The notes under the pieces are model-generated. The model did not search any database. It saw nothing but the letters and a program-made list of their open reading frames with translations, and was not told where the DNA came from. A program made the translations under genes and the position numbers. Shown here in pieces: positions 35,661 to 44,428 of a stretch of 57,262 nt of DNA. Source of the stretch: Tannerella sp. (GTDB taxonomy: Bacteria > Bacteroidota > Bacteroidia > Bacteroidales > Tannerellaceae); NCBI GenBank assembly GCA_031285685.1, contig JAITVS010000205.1:1-57262 (forward strand), given 5' to 3'. How positions within the stretch are numbered: the stretch's first letter is position 1; every line of letters begins with the position of its first letter.

Positions 35661-36923
35661 TTATTCATCCCTGAGAGCATCGACCGGATTGAGCTGGCTT
35701 GCCTGACGTGCGGGGTAGGAGGTTCCGCTTGCTACGATTATGACTATTACAAACAGGGCGATTACAAAAACAATGGCAACACGGCCGAAAGTAAACGGCA
35801 AACGCCAGGTATCCAGTATATTTGCATGCAACAGGTTGATATAGACTAATAAAGCCGGCAATATGGCGATTGCTATCAGGCAAAAGCTTTCCGTAATCAT
35901 GGAATGACGAATAACGCCTCTGCCGGCGCCCATCGCCATGCGTATACCAATTTCACTTCTCCGTTGACGGATTCTTAACCAGAAGGTACCGAAAACGCCT
36001 AAGAAAACGGTAATCAGGACGAATATCATCACATACGTCATCGGCACGATTTCTGTTTGAACGCGTTTGTCGACAACCTCATTCCGCAGCTTTTCGGAAG
36101 GTATGATCGAAGATACGTACAGATTGTTTTCTTTTAAACGGTCGCCCATATCTGCGATGAAGTTTTGTTCAAAATGTTTCGCACTTCCCGGACGGACGCG
36201 TACACAAATGTTGACGTTGGTTACCTTGTTCTTATTAACCCATTTCTCGAGTTCCGGCAGGGTGAGAATTTCAAAAAAACCACCTTCGTAAGGCCGGAAT
36301 TCCTGATGTTTATAGTGGGTGCTGACTGAGATGACCCGAAAAGGTGTGTCCTCTTCTCTACTCCTGCTGTAATATACATTTTTTCCGATTGCCTGTTGTG
36401 CGCTTCCAAAAAGGACGTTTGCCATGTCTTCGGTCAGTATGATTTGTTTGTGCTCGGGATTTTCAATGTGGAATGGCTCATTATTTGACGTACGGATATG
36501 AAATACGTCAAAATAGGAGGGTGTGACTGCCCATTGGCGGATCGTTTTGGTATGAGTGGAATCAACTTTTAATGAACTCCATATGCCGCTCATAGAATAA
36601 GGTAAAGCGTGATAGGAGAGGGAATAAGTTTCAATATCCGGATAAGTTTGGATCCGGCTGATCAGATCGGACAGGTCGTCCATCGGTGTTTGCGGATTGT
36701 TTTCCGGGCTGATATAATCGGGAGCGATCGGTTCCAGTTGTTTTAAGGCAAGGATATATGTATTTTCAATATCAAACCCTGTCGGTTCGTAATAGGTCTT
36801 TACTCTTAACCACATAAAATCACTTGCAATCAGTAAAAAGAAGAAAACAACGATCAGTTCTATTGTAATCCAACTATTCTGGCGACGTTCCGTCCATATT
36901 TGTTTGAAAATATGCTTTATCAT
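35661..36923 (-). CDS. MacB/FtsX-type ABC permease (type B, pair 2)
   Basis: A 420-residue permease. The N-terminus IKHIFKQIWTERRQNSWITIELIVVFFF is the B-type signature. The periplasmic domain is followed by FGTFWLRIRQRRSEIGIRMAMGAGRGVIRHSMITESF, with the coupling segment before the last helices. It ends with NPVDALRDE, the usual FtsX-domain end. The gene begins 17 bp after the pair-2 A gene. Confidence 0.9.
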   Translation of the reverse strand: MIKHIFKQIWTERRQNSWITIELIVVFFFLLIASDFMWLRVKTYYEPTGFDIENTYILALKQLEPIAPDYISPENNPQTPMDDLSDLISRIQTYPDIETYSLSYHALPYSMSGIWSSLKVDSTHTKTIRQWAVTPSYFDVFHIRTSNNEPFHIENPEHKQIILTEDMANVLFGSAQQAIGKNVYYSRSREEDTPFRVISVSTHYKHQEFRPYEGGFFEILTLPELEKWVNKNKVTNVNICVRVRPGSAKHFEQNFIADMGDRLKENNLYVSSIIPSEKLRNEVVDKRVQTEIVPMTYVMIFVLITVFLGVFGTFWLRIRQRRSEIGIRMAMGAGRGVIRHSMITESFCLIAIAILPALLVYINLLHANILDTWRLPFTFGRVAIVFVIALFVIVIIVASGTSYPARQASQLNPVDALRDE

Positions 36924-36940
36924 AACTTATTATCTATTAA

Positions 36941-38203
36941 TCAGATATTTGCGTTTAGTGAATCGGTTACTTGTGAGCGTGCGGTTTTCCAGGCCGGGAT
37001 GGCTGCCGATAACAGGTTTATCAGCATACAAACCACTAAGGTTGTCAGGAAAAAGGCCGGCTTTAGTATCATACCCGGTTGAAGGGTGACATCCGTGCGT
37101 TCGAGCAGTCCGTCTTTGGCAATAAAAAAGAAGAGAATCGATAGGAAAAGTCCGATAACACCTCCCATTAGTGTTATAATGAAGTTTTCTGTTAGTCTTT
37201 GTCCCACGATTCTGGAGGTGGTTGCTCCGAAGGCTTTTCGCAAACCGATTTCCGGTCGTCGTTTCTGATTTTGTGAAATCATGATCCCCAGAAGGTTGAA
37301 TATGGGCAATAATAGAAACAGAGCTGCCAGCATTAACATTCCGGAGGCATTACCATGAACCCGGTCGCCCTGGACAAAGTAAAACATACGCTGTATGCTG
37401 TTGATGGGTTGTTTCCAGATATTAGCTTTATATCTTTCTTGTCCGGAATTGAAACTTTCGATCCTGCTCTGCGTTTCTTTCCGGATTTTATCAAAGTCGG
37501 CAGGTGATTTTGCGAGGAAGAAGACCTGTAGTTGTCCTCCGATCCCTTCAACGAAATCGCCGGTCATAATGTCCCTGCTGACGGAATAGGGAATCCATAT
37601 TTCGCCATAAGCCTCTTCTACGGCCTTGCTCACGGAGACGACTACTCCCTGTACGGCATAATCTACATAATCTAATTGGAGTGTTTTTCCTGCAATTTCC
37701 GTTGTTCCGAAAAATTCGCGGGCGACCCGGTCGGATATGACAGCAACAGGTAAGGCAGAGTTGAAAGAAGCTTCTGTAAACGGTTTCCCATTTATGAAGC
37801 GAAAGTCGAATACACTCCAGAAAGAGGCATCTACAAACCGGATATCACATTCACGGATTGTTTTCGTTCCCGATACGGCAGTTCGTTTGGAATAAGTGTT
37901 AGCGGATACGGCTGTGGTCTTTTCCGGAGAGCTCATCGGATAGAAGCAGTCTTTTACTATGCGGTATCCCATTGCTCCTCCGCCAATGTATCCGTTCCCT
38001 TTTTCATCAAGGCCTTCAATCTTTTCAAGGTAAAGAAGTCTGTGGCGTTCTGAAACCGGTGCGAAAGAAGATGTTTTTATCTGGAACACCAATATCAACA
38101 CCAACATCATAGCCACGGATAGAGCTGTTCCTAAAATAACAAGAAAACTTGCCAGCGGATTTTCCCTGATGTTTGCGATCGCCTGTATAAAATAGAGTCT
38201 CAT
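36941..38203 (-). CDS. MacB/FtsX-type ABC permease (type A, pair 2)
   Basis: A 420-residue permease with the A-type N-terminus (YFIQAIANIRENPLASFLVILGTALSVAMMLVLILVFQI). The coupling segment is RPEIGLRKAFGATTSRIVGQRLTENF. It lies 28 bp after the ATPase gene and 17 bp before its B partner. It is closest in its opening segment to the pair-1 A protein, indicating duplication of an A/B gene pair. Confidence 0.9.
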   Translation of the reverse strand: MRLYFIQAIANIRENPLASFLVILGTALSVAMMLVLILVFQIKTSSFAPVSERHRLLYLEKIEGLDEKGNGYIGGGAMGYRIVKDCFYPMSSPEKTTAVSANTYSKRTAVSGTKTIRECDIRFVDASFWSVFDFRFINGKPFTEASFNSALPVAVISDRVAREFFGTTEIAGKTLQLDYVDYAVQGVVVSVSKAVEEAYGEIWIPYSVSRDIMTGDFVEGIGGQLQVFFLAKSPADFDKIRKETQSRIESFNSGQERYKANIWKQPINSIQRMFYFVQGDRVHGNASGMLMLAALFLLLPIFNLLGIMISQNQKRRPEIGLRKAFGATTSRIVGQRLTENFIITLMGGVIGLFLSILFFFIAKDGLLERTDVTLQPGMILKPAFFLTTLVVCMLINLLSAAIPAWKTARSQVTDSLNANI

Positions 38204-38231
38204 AGCCAGGTTTTTATTAGATTATCAGTTC

Positions 38232-38897
38232 TTATTGTATCTGTCGGCCGTCGAAGAAGCGGATGGTACGGTTAGTCCGTTTTGCCTGATCTTCGTTGTG
38301 GGTTACCATCACAATGGTACGTCCGTCCTGTTCGTTTAATGTATGCAGGATATCCATTACTTCGGCGCCCATTTTACTGTCGAGGTTGCCTGTCGGCTCA
38401 TCAGCAAGAATAATATTGGGATTTCCGATGATGGCGCGGGCGATGGCTACACGTTGGCATTGTCCGCCTGAAAGTTGTGTCGGAAAGTGTTTCATACGAT
38501 GACTTAATCCTACTTTTTCCAGAACATCTTTTGCTGTTTTGCGCCGTTCGGAAGATGAAACTTTACGATAAAGCAGCGGCAATTCCACATTGTCGAGAAC
38601 GTTTAGCGAATTGATAAGATGAAAACTCTGAAAGACAAATCCCAGTTGTTTGTTGCGGAATGCAGCCTGTTCTTTATCATTCATGTGAGAAGTGTTAATT
38701 CCGTCAATTTCTATGCTTCCGGTTGTTGGAATATCCAATAGTCCCATAATGTTTAACAGGGTAGATTTACCACAACCAGAAGGACCCATGATAGAAAGGA
38801 ATTCTCCTTTGCGTACTTCTAAATTTACATTTTCCAATGCTACCGTTTCAATTTCTTTTGTACGGTAAATTTTTTCCAGATTTGTTAATTTAATCAT
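38232..38897 (-). CDS. ABC transporter ATP-binding protein, MacB/LolD type
   Basis: A 221-residue ATPase. Walker A is GPSGCGKST, the signature [15 protein letters not shown], Walker [14 protein letters not shown], and the H-loop VMVTHNED. It is the only ATPase in an operon with six permeases, sitting between pair 1 and pair 2. It probably powers several permease dimers, as mechanotransmission ABC systems do with MacA-like adaptors and TolC. Confidence 0.94.
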   Translation of the reverse strand: MIKLTNLEKIYRTKEIETVALENVNLEVRKGEFLSIMGPSGCGKSTLLNIMGLLDIPTTGSIEIDGINTSHMNDKEQAAFRNKQLGFVFQSFHLINSLNVLDNVELPLLYRKVSSSERRKTAKDVLEKVGLSHRMKHFPTQLSGGQCQRVAIARAIIGNPNIILADEPTGNLDSKMGAEVMDILHTLNEQDGRTIVMVTHNEDQAKRTNRTIRFFDGRQIQ

Positions 38898-38920
38898 GAT
38901 TTTTTTATTTTAGCTTGATA

Positions 38921-40186
38921 TTATTCGTAATGTAATGCTTCCGCGGGTGCGATTTGTTCGGTCTTTCGTACAGGAAGCCAGATACCGATGCAGATCATAA
39001 CCGACATCAGCAGGTAAGTTCCACAATAGGTGATCAGGAAACGCCCGATTGTATAGGGCAACCGATAGGTATCGGGCATATCCAGAAAAATTAGATTAAG
39101 TGCAAATGCAAGTGTGAAGGGTATTGTCAGGAAAAGAATCAGCAGTCCTTCCATATACATAAAGTATTTTATATTCATTTTATTGGCGCCGAGAGCGATA
39201 CGTAGCCCTACCTCTGAGCGGCGTGACTGTCCGCGTAGCCAAAAGGTTCCTATGATACCGAAAAGAACATTTATCAGTAAGAAGACCATCAGGGATAATT
39301 TACGGTCTTGCTGGTCGATTTTTTCGCTTATCAGTATATTCCGGTAATATTCGATGGAGTTGGCGCTGTATACGTATAGGTTGTTTACAACCAGCCGGTC
39401 ACCCGTTTCACGAAGGAAATCGTTCATTTCTTCCTGTGAAAAAGCTTGTTTCATCCGTACGCAAAATTCCGCAGACTTAGCAGATTTTCCTCCGAAAAAG
39501 TCTTTTATGTTTTGGGGAGTAATCAGTTTATAAAAGAAAGCTTCACTTCGCAGGAACCCGTTATCCCGGTAAGGAACCGATACGGCGGCAATCGTCATAC
39601 GCTCGCTATTTTCGCTTGGATATTTAATTTGTTTTCCATGGACATCCCTGGTATGGAAAAATTTCAAAGCCATGTCTTCCGATACGATGACCGGATTATG
39701 CTTGCCTTCTACTTGCCGGGTAATAGAATTTCCCTGAATATCCGTTATGCGGAACATATCAAAATACTCCGGTGAAACATACCGGCATTGAAAACTTTGT
39801 TCACGAAAAGTCGTGTCTCCGTCTACCGGTTCGATATTTGTCCAGGAATTACCAAATGAATACGGAGCCGAATAGAAAGAAATGCATACATCTTCGACTG
39901 CGGGATGTTGTTTGATTTGTTGCTGTAATTTGGTCAGGTCTTCACTGCCCGATGATGTATAATTTTCTTCAGACACATACCCCGCTGCATCGGGACTAAA
40001 AAAGTCCAATTTGAAACGCCAGGAATTTGAGATGTCATACCCCATTGGGGAGTAGTATGTCCGCATATCCACATACAGTTGGTCGGTCATCCACCAGACT
40101 GCACACACGACCACCAATAACTCTGCGAAAATCCAACTATTTATTTTTCGCTGCGACCAGATTATTTTTAACAGATGCTTGATCAT
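38921..40186 (-). CDS. MacB/FtsX-type ABC permease (type B, pair 1)
   Basis: A 421-residue permease, started at the ATG at 40186, where the MIKHLLKIIWSQ opening matches its paralogue at 36923. An earlier in-frame ATG at 40213 would overlap the preceding gene by 17 bp. It has the B-type N-terminus (RKINSWIFAELLVVV), a periplasmic core, and the coupling segment RRSEVGLRIALGANKMNIKYFMYMEG. It ends with APAEALHYE, the same last residues as the pair-3 B protein. Confidence 0.9.
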   Translation of the reverse strand: MIKHLLKIIWSQRKINSWIFAELLVVVCAVWWMTDQLYVDMRTYYSPMGYDISNSWRFKLDFFSPDAAGYVSEENYTSSGSEDLTKLQQQIKQHPAVEDVCISFYSAPYSFGNSWTNIEPVDGDTTFREQSFQCRYVSPEYFDMFRITDIQGNSITRQVEGKHNPVIVSEDMALKFFHTRDVHGKQIKYPSENSERMTIAAVSVPYRDNGFLRSEAFFYKLITPQNIKDFFGGKSAKSAEFCVRMKQAFSQEEMNDFLRETGDRLVVNNLYVYSANSIEYYRNILISEKIDQQDRKLSLMVFLLINVLFGIIGTFWLRGQSRRSEVGLRIALGANKMNIKYFMYMEGLLILFLTIPFTLAFALNLIFLDMPDTYRLPYTIGRFLITYCGTYLLMSVMICIGIWLPVRKTEQIAPAEALHYE

Positions 40187-40196
40187 ATTTTGTTTT

Positions 40197-41462
40197 TTAC
40201 TTGTTTGTATCATTTAACGCCTCTACAATCTGTTGGCGGGTTATGCTCAGGGCAGGAAGTCCGGCGCTCAGGATATTCAGCATAAAGGCGAAGAACAGGA
40301 CGGATATAAATAGTCCGGGTTTGAACAACATGTCGGCTGTTAGTGAGACTCCTTCCGGCAGCATGAAAGACCTGCTCAGATACAGGAATAGGAATGAAAG
40401 TCCGAAACCGATAGTCGCACCTATGCCGGTAAGTATCATATTTTCAAACAGGATTTGTCGTACGAGAACTTTTTTGGTTGCCCCGAAAGCTTTTCGTAAT
40501 CCTATTTCTCCACGCCTTTTTTTGACGGACGATAGCACGACACTAATCAGGTTGATTGCCGGGATTAAGAGAAGAAACAACAAAATAGAACCTGTATTTA
40601 CCAGATAATTTTTCAAAGAGACTTTTCTAAAGCCGTTAGAACCTATTGCTATGTCCATATGTGTAATGGGATTCCCGATAAAACTAACTTTGCAATCTTG
40701 TTTTGTTGTGTTGTACATTTCCGTTTGTTTCTTTAGCTCGATTTTAATGTCATCAAAATCAGCGCTGTTTTTTGCCAGCATGACGATGTTAAAAAACCCT
40801 GTCATGTTTTCATAGGAAGATCCCTGTTCAATAAGTCCTGCTTTCGACGTGTATGACACCCAGATATCTGCATAAGCTTCCTTTGCCGCAGTATTCACCT
40901 GTTTGACTACTCCGCAGATGGTGTATGTTATATAGTCAAAAACAATGTTTTTTCCGATCACATCAGTGGTTCCTAATAATTTGCGGGCTGTTTCATCGGA
41001 AATTACAGCCCGGGGGAGTCCTGAGTTAAAATCTGCAGTTGTGAATGGCGCTCCCTGTACAAAGCGGAAGTCGAATATTTCCCAGAATCCGGTATCTGTG
41101 TATGTTATATCATATTCGGCAAACAAACGTTCTTCAGGGAGCGAGACCGGACGTTTTTCACTTGTTTTAGCAGTAACGGCTTCCGGAACCTGGAGCGAAT
41201 AAAAACACTCTTTTACGACTTCAGCCGACATAGCTCCTCTGTTTTTTGTTGTCTTTGCTTCGCAATATACTTCTGTGGCGGGGACGTACAACATTCTGCT
41301 GCGGTTTGATTCCGGCGCATATCCGGCGTTATTGATTTGAAATACCAGAACGATTACTAATATCATAGCAATGGATAAAGCTGTTCCCAGGATGGAAATC
41401 GTATTCACCAAAGGGTTTTCTTTCAGCATTTGTAATGCCTGTTTGAAATAATGTTTTATCAT
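40197..41462 (-). CDS. MacB/FtsX-type ABC permease (type A, pair 1)
   Basis: A 421-residue permease with the A-type opening (YFKQALQMLKENPLVNTISILGTALSIAMILVIVLVFQI). Its coupling segment is RGEIGLRKAFGATKKVLVRQILFENM. It follows the adaptor gene after 39 bp and precedes its B partner by 10 bp. The pair lies upstream of the ATPase gene, while pairs 2 and 3 lie downstream. Confidence 0.9.
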   Translation of the reverse strand: MIKHYFKQALQMLKENPLVNTISILGTALSIAMILVIVLVFQINNAGYAPESNRSRMLYVPATEVYCEAKTTKNRGAMSAEVVKECFYSLQVPEAVTAKTSEKRPVSLPEERLFAEYDITYTDTGFWEIFDFRFVQGAPFTTADFNSGLPRAVISDETARKLLGTTDVIGKNIVFDYITYTICGVVKQVNTAAKEAYADIWVSYTSKAGLIEQGSSYENMTGFFNIVMLAKNSADFDDIKIELKKQTEMYNTTKQDCKVSFIGNPITHMDIAIGSNGFRKVSLKNYLVNTGSILLFLLLIPAINLISVVLSSVKKRRGEIGLRKAFGATKKVLVRQILFENMILTGIGATIGFGLSFLFLYLSRSFMLPEGVSLTADMLFKPGLFISVLFFAFMLNILSAGLPALSITRQQIVEALNDTNK

Positions 41463-41501
41463 TTATCTGTTTATTATTGATTTTTAGCTAATGGAAAATT
41501 A

Positions 41502-42749
41502 TTAGTCATTTATTTTGAGTTTGTTTTTCTCTTTGTAATCATTCATATCCGAAATAACAACTTCGTCGCCTTCCTGCAGGCCGCTGATGACTTCTACATA
41601 TTCGAAATTGCTGTCTCCAAGAATGACTTTCCGCTTTAGAAGCTGGTCTCCATTGATGACGAATAATTCATACTCACCTTTTCCCATGTAATAAGAAGCG
41701 TTTGCTATACGCATCACATCGTCCTTTATCGCGTTCATTACATATACGTCGGTTTTAAGACCCGAACGCAGTCGTTTGTGGTTGCTTTCTTCCAGTTGGA
41801 CAGTAAAAGAAATGACTCCGTTTTTAGATAATGGAGTGATTTCACTTACGATACCGTTTAATTTTTCATTTCCGATTTTTATAACGGTTTTGCTTCCTGC
41901 AGCGATACGGTCTCCGTAAGTATCAGCAATTTCTCCTTCTATTTTGAAGTTTGTTAAATCGGAAACAATGGCTACGCGGCTGCCTTGCTGTATCTGCGCG
42001 CCTATCTCATTATTTACATAAGTGAGGATCGCTTTGCGCGGAGAGCGTATCTGCGCGTCTTCCAATGTACGTTTTGTTTCGGCTAAGCTTTTGCGGAAAA
42101 TGCTTAGTTCCAATTCTTTTACTTTTAGTTCGGCTTCCGATAAAGCTTGCTCGTTTTTGTATTTTTGTTCGTTTTCGCCCAATTGAAGTTGTCCGACGTT
42201 ATAGCTGAGCTCAGCCTGAAGTACCTTGTCGGTCGTACCGGCTCCGAGACTATCGAGATAGCGTTCATTACGCAATTCTACTTCTTTACGGTTCACTTCC
42301 ATGTGTGATACTTTCAGTTTCATTTCCATCTCAGATAGTTTGCCCTGGTTGGTGACTCGTAGCTGTTCCAGTTGCAGGCGTTTCATCTGCTCTTCATCGA
42401 GTAACTTGTTATATTCGGTTTCCGCGGATTGTAAATCCAGTTTCAGAATCGGGGTTCCGATGTCAACAGAGTCTCCGCCTTTTTTGTAGATTTCGACAAT
42501 GCGTGAGTTTATCGGAGAATTTATTATTTCCTCAAAGGCCGGAACTACTTTTCCCGAAGCGCTTACTGATACTTCGATAACTCCCCGGTCGACCTTCGAG
42601 ATATGCAAATCTTTGCGCTTAAGCGTTGTTTGCATAATTGATGTAATAAACACAATAAATACAATAAATCCAATGATGCCGGCGCTTATTTTTATAATCT
42701 GTTGACGAAGTTTTTTTCTTTTTACTTCTTTCGGTATTTCGCGATCCAT
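41502..42749 (-). CDS. MacA-like periplasmic adaptor (HlyD family)
   Basis: A 415-residue adaptor, started at the ATG at 42749. A TTG eight codons upstream is less likely. There is a basic N-terminus and one membrane helix (about 23-43), then a lipoyl-type half (GKVVPAFEEIINSPINSRIVEIYKKGGDSV). A long coiled coil runs from about 110 to 225. The second lipoyl half (RSPRKAILTYVNNEIGAQIQQGSRVA) and the beta-barrel/membrane-proximal domains follow. It bridges inner-membrane permeases to TolC. It is the first gene of the eight-gene operon, preceded by a sigma-54-type promoter and an upstream palindrome shared with tolC. Confidence 0.93.
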   Translation of the reverse strand: MDREIPKEVKRKKLRQQIIKISAGIIGFIVFIVFITSIMQTTLKRKDLHISKVDRGVIEVSVSASGKVVPAFEEIINSPINSRIVEIYKKGGDSVDIGTPILKLDLQSAETEYNKLLDEEQMKRLQLEQLRVTNQGKLSEMEMKLKVSHMEVNRKEVELRNERYLDSLGAGTTDKVLQAELSYNVGQLQLGENEQKYKNEQALSEAELKVKELELSIFRKSLAETKRTLEDAQIRSPRKAILTYVNNEIGAQIQQGSRVAIVSDLTNFKIEGEIADTYGDRIAAGSKTVIKIGNEKLNGIVSEITPLSKNGVISFTVQLEESNHKRLRSGLKTDVYVMNAIKDDVMRIANASYYMGKGEYELFVINGDQLLKRKVILGDSNFEYVEVISGLQEGDEVVISDMNDYKEKNKLKIND

Positions 42750-42779
42750 TTTATTTCTGTTTGAATTTTGCAAAATATA

Positions 42780-42795
42780 TTCAAATGGTGTGCCA
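42780..42795 (-). promoter_or_regulatory. sigma-54-type promoter of the efflux operon
   Basis: The minus strand reads TGGCAC-ACCAT-TTGAA. The -24 half is perfect, and the -12 half has A for the usual C. A TACATTTG box (42794-42801) overlaps it and could be an alternative vegetative promoter, but that box lacks a -33 element. Confidence 0.65.
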
Positions 42796-42839
42796 AATGT
42801 ATAATATGCTGTTTATTAATCGTTTTTATTCTTGGTCGG

Positions 42840-42855
42840 TGTTCGATATCGGACA
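42840..42855 (-). promoter_or_regulatory. palindromic activator site upstream of the efflux operon
   Basis: TGTTCG-ATAT-CGGACA on the plus strand is the same inverted repeat as at 27175-27190. Its centre is 65.5 bp from the -12 guanine, exactly as at tolC. It lies in the divergent region with the histidine kinase gene. Confidence 0.7.
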
Positions 42856-42928
42856 TCATGTTCAGTTTTGTTCTGTTTTCCTGATCATAGATAATGCTAT
42901 TCAGATTCTTTCCAGAATTTAATTATAA

Positions 42929-42960
42929 TTTTGTACTCCTCTCGGCTTGTGTTATCTTTA
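42929..42960 (+). promoter_or_regulatory. distal copy of duplicated promoter for the histidine kinase operon
   Basis: TTTG (42930-42933), a 19-base spacer and TATCTTTA (42953-42960). The block 42929-42959 matches 43010-43040 with one difference. The final A weakens the -7 box relative to the proximal copy. Confidence 0.65.
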
Positions 42961-42992
42961 ACTTTGTTGAAGATGTCTGCGCCTCGGAAATA

Positions 42993-43041
42993 AAAATAAG
43001 TTTTACTTATTTTGTACTCCTCTCGGCTTGCGTTATCTTTG
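42993..43041 (+). promoter_or_regulatory. proximal promoter of the histidine kinase operon with upstream hairpin
   Basis: AAAATAAG (42993-43000) and CTTATTTT (43006-43013) form a hairpin that runs into TTTG (43011-43014). A 19-base spacer leads to TATCTTTG (43034-43041), a perfect consensus promoter. The start is predicted near 43048, 26 bases before the ATG. The same hairpin-plus-promoter design is found on the minus strand at 25484-25531. Confidence 0.78.
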
Positions 43042-43073
43042 TTGGAAGTGTTGAAAGAATTGTACAAGAGAAT

Positions 43074-44345
43074 ATGAAATTAATTTATCGTATCATTATT
43101 CGCCTTTCTGTCGCCCTTAGCGCTGTTCTGGCGCTGTGGGCCGTATTTTTTTATTTTGCCATCATCGATGAAATAAATGATGAGGTAGATGATTCGCTCG
43201 AAGATTATTCGGAGCAACTGATCATTCGTTTCCTGGCAGGGGAGGAGTTGCCATCCAAAAGTAGTAATTCCAATAATCAGTATTACCTTTCGGAAGTAAC
43301 TCCCGAATATGCGCAAAGCAGACTTCATGTCAGCTATGTAGACTCTATGGTTTACATCCCGACGAAACGGGAAACGGAGCCGGCCCGTATATTGACGACA
43401 ATATATATCGATGAGGATGGTAAATATTATGAATTGGTTGTTTCTACTCCGACTATTGAGAAAAAAGACCTGAAAGAAGCTATTCTTTACTGGATAATCT
43501 TTTTGTATTTAGGACTTCTGTTTGTAATTATTGCGATTAATGTTTGGATTTATCACCGGAGTAACCGTCCTTTATATAAACTGCTTGCGTGGTTGGATAA
43601 ATATAATGTGGGAGGGAACAATTCTCCCTTGCAAAATGATACGGATATTACCGAGTTTAAAAAACTGAATGAGGCTGCTATGCGTAATATGAAGCGTGCG
43701 GAAGAGGTTTTTGAAGAACAAAAGCAGTTTATAGGAAATGCTTCTCACGAGATGCAGACTCCTTTGGCCGTATGCCGTAATCGCCTGGAGACTTTGATGG
43801 AAGATGAAACTCTGACTGAAAATCAGTTGGAAGAGTTGTCAAAGACATACAGTACTTTGGGATACATTACGAAACTGAATAAAATGTTGTTGTTGCTTTA
43901 TAAAATAGATAACAGGCAATTTCAGGATAAACAGGATCTGGAGTTGAATGAGATTGTCCGTCGATATATTGAAGATTATAAAGAAGTATATGCATCCATG
44001 GATGTTTATACGGAAATAAAAGAGACAGGTATATTCAGAGTCCGGATCAATGAAACTTTAGCCAGTATGCTTATTAATAATCTGTTGAAAAATAGCTATA
44101 TTCATAATGTTGTACATGGACGGATCTACATGGAAATATCTTCGTCAAAGTTTGTTATAAAAAATACGGGTCAGAATTTTCCCCTTAATTCCAGGTTGAT
44201 ATTTGAGCGGTTTTATCAGGGTAGTAAAAAGGAAGGTTCTACAGGATTAGGATTGACTTTGGTGAAATCTATTTGTGACATGGAAAATTTAGTTGTTAAG
44301 TATTATTTTAAGGATGATTTCCATTGTTTTGAAATTTCCATTTAA
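43074..44345 (+). CDS. sensor histidine kinase (OmpR-partner type)
   Basis: A 423-residue kinase, started at the ATG at 43074. An upstream in-frame extension reads through the promoter repeats and is rejected. Two helices (about 8-30 and 138-160) flank a periplasmic sensor of about 105 residues rich in acidic residues (DEINDEVDDSLEDYSEQ). HAMP follows. The H-box is GNASHEMQTPLAV with H225, then the N-box NNLLKNSYIHN, and GSTGLGLTLVKSI. The acidic sensor and neighbouring envelope-modification genes recall cation- or cationic-peptide-sensing kinases, but that is only an analogy. Confidence 0.92.
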   Translation: MKLIYRIIIRLSVALSAVLALWAVFFYFAIIDEINDEVDDSLEDYSEQLIIRFLAGEELPSKSSNSNNQYYLSEVTPEYAQSRLHVSYVDSMVYIPTKRETEPARILTTIYIDEDGKYYELVVSTPTIEKKDLKEAILYWIIFLYLGLLFVIIAINVWIYHRSNRPLYKLLAWLDKYNVGGNNSPLQNDTDITEFKKLNEAAMRNMKRAEEVFEEQKQFIGNASHEMQTPLAVCRNRLETLMEDETLTENQLEELSKTYSTLGYITKLNKMLLLLYKIDNRQFQDKQDLELNEIVRRYIEDYKEVYASMDVYTEIKETGIFRVRINETLASMLINNLLKNSYIHNVVHGRIYMEISSSKFVIKNTGQNFPLNSRLIFERFYQGSKKEGSTGLGLTLVKSICDMENLVVKYYFKDDFHCFEISI

Positions 44346-44395
44346 GTTTTTGGAGATAAATCGCATCATTCCAAAATTCTTTCAGGATTGCCCTG

Positions 44396-44403
44396 TATTT
44401 TTG
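44396..44403 (+). promoter_or_regulatory. possible internal -7 box before the PepSY-like gene
   Basis: TATTTTTG matches TAnnTTTG, 26 bases before the ATG of the PepSY-like gene. No good -33 element is visible. Confidence 0.35.
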
Positions 44404-44428
44404 TTGTAAATATAAAAATAGAAAAATT

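Noticed and set aside
42794..42801. TACATTTG as the main vegetative promoter of the efflux operon
   Set aside because: It lacks a -33 element and overlaps the -24 half of the sigma-54-type promoter, which has a partner palindrome at the same spacing as at tolC. It is kept only as an alternative.
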